This document shows positions 59,313-64,000 of a DNA stretch of 64,000 nt, in pieces. The position numbers and the translations under genes were made by a program. The notes below the pieces were generated by a model. It was not told where the DNA came from. It did not search any database and was given only the letters and a program-made list of their open reading frames with translations. Numbering within the stretch: the stretch's first letter is position 1; each line of letters begins with the position of its first letter. The DNA is taken from positions 1 through 64,000 of the forward strand of contig JAUHYK010000002.1 of the NCBI GenBank assembly GCA_030426465.1, in the 5' to 3' direction. The stretch is from Alphaproteobacteria bacterium (GTDB lineage: Bacteria > Pseudomonadota > Alphaproteobacteria > Caulobacterales > Parvularculaceae).

Positions 59313-60212
59313 CTAGCGCCCGCCGGTAGGTTTCACGCCACCCGTCGTCACGCGTTCCATATATCTGTATTTCCCAGGATAGTCGGCGATAGCGCTGTGA
59401 TGCGCCGCCCAATTATCCCAGATCAGCACAGTGCCATTTTCCCAGCGAACGCGGCCAGTAAACGCCATTGACGTCACATGTTGATGCAGAAAGTCCAAAA
59501 TCAGCCGGCTTTCCTTGTCCGAAAAACCTTTTAACCGGCGGGTGTACACAAGATTGAAGAAAAGGTGTTTGAGGCCGGTCCGCGGATGCACGCAGACAAT
59601 GGGATGTTCCACCTCATTATCGCCCTCCTCTGTCTTCATATCCTTCATCATGACATTTTTCTGGCCCGCGCCGCTTCCGAACAGAGCGGTCGCGCTGTTG
59701 ACGCCAATAAGCGTTTCGCAAAATTCCTGCATCGCCGGAGAAAGCGTTTCATAGGCAAGATAGAGATTGGCGAAAGCGGTGTCGCCGCCGAAGTCGGGCA
59801 CGTCAATCGCATGCATCGTTACCGTCGTTGGCGGCGTCGCCATGAATGTGGAGTCATTGTGAAAACCTTCACCCACAACCATCCGTTTGTCATCGGCAAG
59901 GCGCTCCACAATTTGCACATCCGGATAATCATCTACGCTGAAAATATGCGGGATCTTTTGCAACGGACCAAAGCGTTGTGCAAATGCAAGATGATCTTCG
60001 CGCGAAAAGCCTTTCTGGTCCCGGAAGTAAATGATGAGGTTCTCCGCGAACGCTCTTTCAATCTCACGCCAGACTTCCTCAGGAATCGGCTGTGTGAGAT
60101 CGGCGCCTCTTACCTCGGCTGCAACGGCGCCGTTTTGCGGCAGGACTTCAATGTGCTGGTAACCGGTGCTGCGTTCAAAATCGCGCCAGCTTATCTGATT
60201 GCTTTGAGCCAT
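59313..60212 (-). CDS. TauD-like Fe(II)/2-oxoglutarate dioxygenase
   Basis: A 299-residue dioxygenase of the TauD/TfdA family. HxD is in EGFHNDSTFMATPP, distal His in WAAHHSAI and Arg in YRYMERVTTGG. VRGADLTQPIPEEVWREIERAF and the FGPLQKIPHI segment are the TauD N-terminus. The substrate is likely an organic acid or sulfonate; the class oxidises at the carbon next to the leaving group. The start at ATG 60212, with GGAAAT before it, is used; GTG at 60227 is possible. First of the two dioxygenases; the pair is divergent from the MFS carrier operon. Confidence 0.88.
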   Translation of the reverse strand: MAQSNQISWRDFERSTGYQHIEVLPQNGAVAAEVRGADLTQPIPEEVWREIERAFAENLIIYFRDQKGFSREDHLAFAQRFGPLQKIPHIFSVDDYPDVQIVERLADDKRMVVGEGFHNDSTFMATPPTTVTMHAIDVPDFGGDTAFANLYLAYETLSPAMQEFCETLIGVNSATALFGSGAGQKNVMMKDMKTEEGDNEVEHPIVCVHPRTGLKHLFFNLVYTRRLKGFSDKESRLILDFLHQHVTSMAFTGRVRWENGTVLIWDNWAAHHSAIADYPGKYRYMERVTTGGVKPTGGR

Positions 60213-60394
60213 ATTTCCGTTTCGCACCCTGACTTGTTATTTGCGCTTACCCATAAAGATTAGAATCTGAAGGGTCTTGCAATCAATCGCTCTTTGCGAA
60301 AGGATTTGCGTGGCTGGAGCGAAAAATGGTCGTCAAACCAACACCTTAAAAAATTCAACGTAGAATGAAGCCAGCCTTGCCCAAGGAGGAACTC

Positions 60395-61675
60395 ATGGCG
60401 GATGCTGTGACCGTCGAACCCTACAAGCCGACCTACCGCAATTATGTGTTGTTCATTCTCTTTCTCGGATATGTGGTGAATGCGCTTGACCGGTCGATCC
60501 TGAACATCCTCTTGCCGGCTATCCAGGAAGAGTTTTCCTTAAGCTACACGCAACTGGGCCTTCTTGGCGGGATCGCTTTCGCACTCTTTTATGCAACTTG
60601 CGGCATTCCCATCGCCAGCCTCGCCGACCGCACCAGTCGCAAATGGATCTTGAGCGGCTCCATCGCGTTCTGGAGCATCATGACGGCTTTTTGCGGACTG
60701 GCGCGCAGCTTTCCGATGCTTCTGGCGGCGCGCATTGGCACCGCAATTGGCGAGGCTGGCGGATCCCCCCCTTCGCACTCACTCATTTCTGATTATTTCT
60801 CCTTGAAAAAACGCGGCACCGCGCTTTCTATTTATGCGCTTGGCGTTCCCATAGGGGGAATGATCGGCCTTTATCTCGGTGGACATGGCAATGACTGGTG
60901 GGGCTGGCGCACAACCTTCATTGTCGCGGGTCTTCCAGGTCTTATCGTAGCGTTGCTTGTCGCCTTTACGGTAAAAGAGCCCAAGCGCGCAGCGCCATCA
61001 TCGGGAAAAACTTACAACCCTTTCTCTGCACTCCAACTTGTAGCCAAGCGGCCCGCTTTTCTGCATATGGCTCTCGCCGCCGCCATGCATGCTCTTGTCT
61101 GGTACGGCGCCGGCAACTTCAATGCCGTATTTCTGGTGCAAACTCACGCCATGACCACAAGCCAGGTCGGCACATGGTTCGCTTCCATCGCTCTCGTCGG
61201 CGCGTTTGGCACATTCTTTGGCGGCTTTTTATCTGATCAGCTTTCTCAAAGATACAATGATGAGCGTTTCTATATGCTGGTTCCGGGCGCGTCGGTTATT
61301 CTTGGCGTGCCGTTCCAGTTAATCTGCTATCTCCATCCCGATACGAATATCGTCATGGCGGGTTTCGCCATCAACGCATTTTTTGCATCTGTCTTCTTCG
61401 GCCCTTCGTTCGCCATGGCCCAGGCGCTGGTGCCGGCCAGCAATCGCGCACTCGCCGCCTCGCTGCTTCTTTTCGTACAGACGATGATAGGTTTGGGGAT
61501 TGGTCCCCTGATCGCCGGCGTGATTACGGATTTATTCCTCCCCATATTCCAGTCAAACGCGCTTCGTTATGCGCTGGTGACGATTGCTCTTTTCAATATC
61601 TGGTCCGGTGTTCATTACTATCTCGCCTCACGCACCGTACGTGAGGATATCTTATCGGCTCGGGCTGAAGACTGA
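60395..61675 (+). CDS. MFS transporter, spinster-like
   Basis: A 426-residue carrier with twelve likely helices. NALDRSILNILLPAIQEEF, GIPIASLADRTSRK and AARIGTAIGEAGGSPPSHSLISDYF are the signatures shared with the carriers at 28.8 and 31.8 kb. GGAGG lies five bases before the ATG at 60395; the frame is open 30 bases further upstream without support. First gene of an operon with the hydroxyacid dehydrogenase (13-base gap) and glycerate kinase. Likely imports the substrate of the dioxygenases opposite. Confidence 0.88.
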   Translation: MADAVTVEPYKPTYRNYVLFILFLGYVVNALDRSILNILLPAIQEEFSLSYTQLGLLGGIAFALFYATCGIPIASLADRTSRKWILSGSIAFWSIMTAFCGLARSFPMLLAARIGTAIGEAGGSPPSHSLISDYFSLKKRGTALSIYALGVPIGGMIGLYLGGHGNDWWGWRTTFIVAGLPGLIVALLVAFTVKEPKRAAPSSGKTYNPFSALQLVAKRPAFLHMALAAAMHALVWYGAGNFNAVFLVQTHAMTTSQVGTWFASIALVGAFGTFFGGFLSDQLSQRYNDERFYMLVPGASVILGVPFQLICYLHPDTNIVMAGFAINAFFASVFFGPSFAMAQALVPASNRALAASLLLFVQTMIGLGIGPLIAGVITDLFLPIFQSNALRYALVTIALFNIWSGVHYYLASRTVREDILSARAED

Positions 61676-61688
61676 CGGAGAGAAAATC

Positions 61689-62666
61689 ATGACAGCGGAG
61701 CGGTTGCGCGTTCTTGTCACGCGTCGCTGGCCTGAAGCGGCGGAAAAACATCTCGCTGAACGCTACGATGTGACGCTCAATGCTGAAGACGCACCGCTGT
61801 CTCCGGCCCAATTAGCGCAAGCCTTCGACGCTTATGACATCATTTGCCCAACGGTTTCAGACAAAATCGACGCCGGCGTTATTGGGTCGGCGCCCCGCCG
61901 CACGCGCCTGCTCGCCAATTTCGGGGTGGGCTTTGATCATATCGATATCGCAGCGTGCAAAACGACCAATATCGCTGTAACGAATACGCCGGGTGTTTTG
62001 ACGGACGCTACAGCCGACCTCGCTATGGCGTTGATCCTGACTGCGGCCCGTCGCACTGGCGAAGGCGAGCGCGAGTTGCGCGACGGACGGTGGTCCGGCT
62101 GGCGACCTACTCATCTTATGGGGCGCAGTCTTTCAGGTAAGACGCTCGGTCTTGTCGGTTTTGGCCGCATCGCCCAAGCGACAGCACATCGCGCCCATCA
62201 CGGCTTTGGTATGAATATCCTTTATTACTCTCGCAGCGCTGCAGCGCAGGACATTGAAAAAAAGCTCGGCGCGAAACGCATGGCCAGCCTCGAAGAGCTT
62301 TTGCATAAAAGCGATATGGTATCGCTACATGTCCCGGGCGGTGCAGAGACAAGCAACATGATCGGTTCGAGAGAAATCGCCGCCATGAAATCGGGCGCCA
62401 TACTCGTCAACACGGCGCGCGGCGGCGTCATCGATCACGAAGCGCTGGCGGTGGCGCTGAAATCAGGCGCGCTCAGCGCGGCGGGGCTTGATGTATATCC
62501 CGAGGAACCAATTGTGCCTGCATCACTGCTTGGGCTTGAGAATGTCGTACTTCTGCCCCATCTCGGCAGCGCCACAGAGGAAACACGTGAAGCCATGGGG
62601 CTCCGGGCGGCGGCGAATGTGGATGCGTTCGCATCCGGCTCACCGCTTCCCGATCATATAGCCTGA
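61689..62666 (+). CDS. D-2-hydroxyacid dehydrogenase (glyoxylate/hydroxypyruvate reductase-like)
   Basis: A 325-residue NAD(P)-linked D-isomer 2-hydroxyacid dehydrogenase. The nucleotide motif is LGLVGFGRIAQATA; the catalytic Arg is in VNTARGGVIDHEALAVAL, Glu in YPEEP and His in LLPHLGSATEETREAMG. N-terminal segment CPTVSDKIDAGVIGSAP and NFGVGFDHIDI match glyoxylate reductases (GyaR/GRHPR) better than formate or phosphoglycerate dehydrogenase. It reduces glyoxylate to glycolate or hydroxypyruvate to D-glycerate. GGAGAG precedes the ATG at 61689; an open frame extends earlier without one. The kinase gene follows after two bases. Confidence 0.9.
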   Translation: MTAERLRVLVTRRWPEAAEKHLAERYDVTLNAEDAPLSPAQLAQAFDAYDIICPTVSDKIDAGVIGSAPRRTRLLANFGVGFDHIDIAACKTTNIAVTNTPGVLTDATADLAMALILTAARRTGEGERELRDGRWSGWRPTHLMGRSLSGKTLGLVGFGRIAQATAHRAHHGFGMNILYYSRSAAAQDIEKKLGAKRMASLEELLHKSDMVSLHVPGGAETSNMIGSREIAAMKSGAILVNTARGGVIDHEALAVALKSGALSAAGLDVYPEEPIVPASLLGLENVVLLPHLGSATEETREAMGLRAAANVDAFASGSPLPDHIA

Positions 62667-62668
62667 TA

Positions 62669-63529
62669 ATGCCTGGCGTTGACGGGTCAGTTGAGGCGCT
62701 CATCGCACGGGAAGGCCTTCCAGCGTCATACACCGATATTGTGGAGCGGCACTGGCGGCCGCTCGCGAAACAGATTGCACAGTGGCGCACGGAAAAACTG
62801 GGGCCTCTTGTCGTCGGTGTTAATGGAGCGCAAGGCAGTGGAAAGTCCACGCTTTGCGTCTTCCTCGCTGAAACCCTGTTGCCAAATCTTGATCTCAAAG
62901 CCGCTAACTTGTCGCTGGACGATTTTTATCTTCCAAAGCATACACGTTTAAAACTTGCAGAAGAGATTCATCCGTTGCTTGCAACGCGGGGCGTGCCCGG
63001 TACGCATGATGTTGCGATGTTATCATCGGCCATAGCTGACTTACTTTCGGGAAAAACAGTCTCGACGCCCATCTTCGACAAGGCAAGCGATGACCGCTTA
63101 GCACAAGACCGCGAAACCCCGGGACCAGTCGATGTCATTTTGCTGGAAGGCTGGTGTATAGGCGCGCCCGCACAGGACGAGGCTGCGCTTATTCAATCGG
63201 TTAACGCCTTGGAGCGGGATGAAGATCATGACAGGGTCTGGCGGCGCTATGTGAATAATCGCCTAGCGTCAGATTACAATGATCTCTTTTCCACCCTGGA
63301 CCGCCTCATCTTTATGCGCGTCGACAGCATGGAAAGCGTGTTCCAAAACCGGCTGCGGCAGGAACGAAAACTGCGCACCGCGCGGCCTGACGCCACCAAC
63401 GTCATGACTGAAGAAGCAATAGTTCGGTTCATCCAGCATTATGAGCGCCTGACGCGCCATTGCCTAGTCAGACTGCCTGAGACTGCGGACATCATGATTG
63501 ATGTTGCAGAGTTAACTGCAAACTCATAA
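62669..63529 (+). CDS. D-glycerate 3-kinase (GLYK type)
   Basis: A 286-residue P-loop kinase of the plant/yeast D-glycerate 3-kinase type (YggC/GLYK), distinct from the GarK/TtuD kinases. Walker A is GVNGAQGSGKSTLC at about residues 50-63; SLDDFYLPKHTRLKLA, then RGVPGTHDVAML and LEGWCIGA are diagnostic. It phosphorylates D-glycerate to 3-phosphoglycerate. Directly downstream of the hydroxyacid dehydrogenase with two bases between, so the pair would turn hydroxypyruvate into a glycolytic intermediate. Convergent with the partial carrier gene. Confidence 0.92.
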   Translation: MPGVDGSVEALIAREGLPASYTDIVERHWRPLAKQIAQWRTEKLGPLVVGVNGAQGSGKSTLCVFLAETLLPNLDLKAANLSLDDFYLPKHTRLKLAEEIHPLLATRGVPGTHDVAMLSSAIADLLSGKTVSTPIFDKASDDRLAQDRETPGPVDVILLEGWCIGAPAQDEAALIQSVNALERDEDHDRVWRRYVNNRLASDYNDLFSTLDRLIFMRVDSMESVFQNRLRQERKLRTARPDATNVMTEEAIVRFIQHYERLTRHCLVRLPETADIMIDVAELTANS

Positions 63530-63541
63530 GCGCAGAAGACG

Positions 63542-64000
63542 CTAAGCTTCATCTTTCAATCGTACGCGCAACAGAAACAACGCGCCTACGGTCGCCGTGG
63601 CGCCAATCGCCGTTAAAACAGCGCTGGCGTTCATTCCTGCGTCGAGGAGCACGCCGCCAAGCACGGGGCCAACAACGCCGCCCCCACGTCCGATAGCGAC
63701 CGCCAGCGCACAGCCCGTAACCCGCAAACGCGCCGGAAAGGCGCGCGCAAGAAACGCGTATAGCCCGACAATACCGCCCATCGTGAAAATGCCGAGCACG
63801 AAAGCGACAAGGCGCAAGATGAACAAATCGCCCGTATTCATCGCGAAAACCGCCATCAGGACGGATGTGCCGACCATTGAGGCGACCGCCAGCCTTTTGA
63901 GGCCGAAATAAGCTGAAGCCAGTCCCACAAAAATCCCGCCTGTGACGCCGCCCATGCTGGTGATAGCCGACGTCGCGATCGCAGCCGACTGGGTGTAGCC
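63542..64000 (-). CDS. 3' part of an MFS transporter (AAHS-like) running off the right edge
   Basis: About 153 residues are visible in frame to the window edge, the C-terminal half of a major facilitator. RRLAVASM-type loops, FILRLVAFVLGIFTMGGIVGLYAFLARAFPARLRVTGCALAVAIGRGGGVVGP is the helix 10-11 region of AAHS carriers. The start is beyond the window; the frame stays open through the last base. A second organic-acid carrier beside the dioxygenase cluster. Confidence 0.8.
   Translation of the reverse strand, partial: GYTQSAAIATSAITSMGGVTGGIFVGLASAYFGLKRLAVASMVGTSVLMAVFAMNTGDLFILRLVAFVLGIFTMGGIVGLYAFLARAFPARLRVTGCALAVAIGRGGGVVGPVLGGVLLDAGMNASAVLTAIGATATVGALFLLRVRLKDEA

Noticed and set aside
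1-64000. CRISPR arrays, tRNA, rRNA, insertion sequences
   Set aside because: No regularly spaced repeats, cloverleaf-like sequences or transposase motifs were noticed on either strand; a dedicated scan was not possible.

Overview
The window reads as a chromosomal segment of a moderately GC-rich alphaproteobacterium, probably a marine or aquatic member of the Caulobacterales/Parvularculales/Hyphomonas-like assemblage. The basis is gene content: a histone-deacetylase-like gene, xseB, dxs, tlyA and an RNA m5U methyltransferase all on one strand (a classical alphaproteobacterial neighbourhood, here pulled apart), a short FeoB, several TonB receptors, Tat-signal enzymes, and a VirB6/VirB9/VirB10 set of the kind found in Caulobacter and sphingomonads. 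The genus cannot be fixed from what is visible.

Layout. Positions 1-26 kb are mostly housekeeping: aroC; two alpha/beta hydrolases; a methyltransferase, an RNA m5U methyltransferase and tlyA; a serine hydrolase; a PfpI-type protein; a sodium:solute symporter; a small membrane methyltransferase; dxs; feoAB behind a Fur-box-like site; xseB; a HI0933-type flavoprotein; an ABC-F ATPase; an aldehyde dehydrogenase, a histidine phosphatase and a deacetylase-like hydrolase; a small zinc-ribbon protein ending in five histidines; a MOSC protein with an SDR; a metallophosphoesterase; and a membrane dipeptidase.

Positions 27-47 kb are an accessory catabolic region. It holds a Tat-exported sulfatase, a spinster-type MFS carrier and a nitroreductase on the plus strand. 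Facing them is a minus-strand run: FAD-dependent oxidoreductase, AAHS-type carrier, aconitase X large and small subunits, two more MFS carriers and an SDR. Then come a divergent PQQ- and heme-dependent alcohol dehydrogenase lipoprotein, a TonB receptor, a beta/gamma-crystallin-type secreted protein, and an operon of DUF1800 lipoprotein, DUF1501 Tat protein and TonB receptor.

Positions 51-58 kb carry a tight minus-strand type IV secretion operon: virB2, B3, B4, B6, B9, B10, B11. No virB1, B5, B7, B8 or virD4 and no relaxase are visible. Two strong palindromes precede virB2. Positions 58.4-64 kb carry two Fe(II)/2-oxoglutarate dioxygenases (one TfdA-like, one TauD-like), divergent from an operon of MFS carrier, D-2-hydroxyacid dehydrogenase and D-glycerate 3-kinase. 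A working model is that the TfdA-like enzyme releases glyoxylate from an imported alkoxy-acid and the glycerate genes return the C2/C3 fragment to central metabolism. The window ends inside another MFS gene.

No rRNA, tRNA, CRISPR array, insertion sequence or prophage was recognised. All identifications come from reading the sequence; no database search was run.
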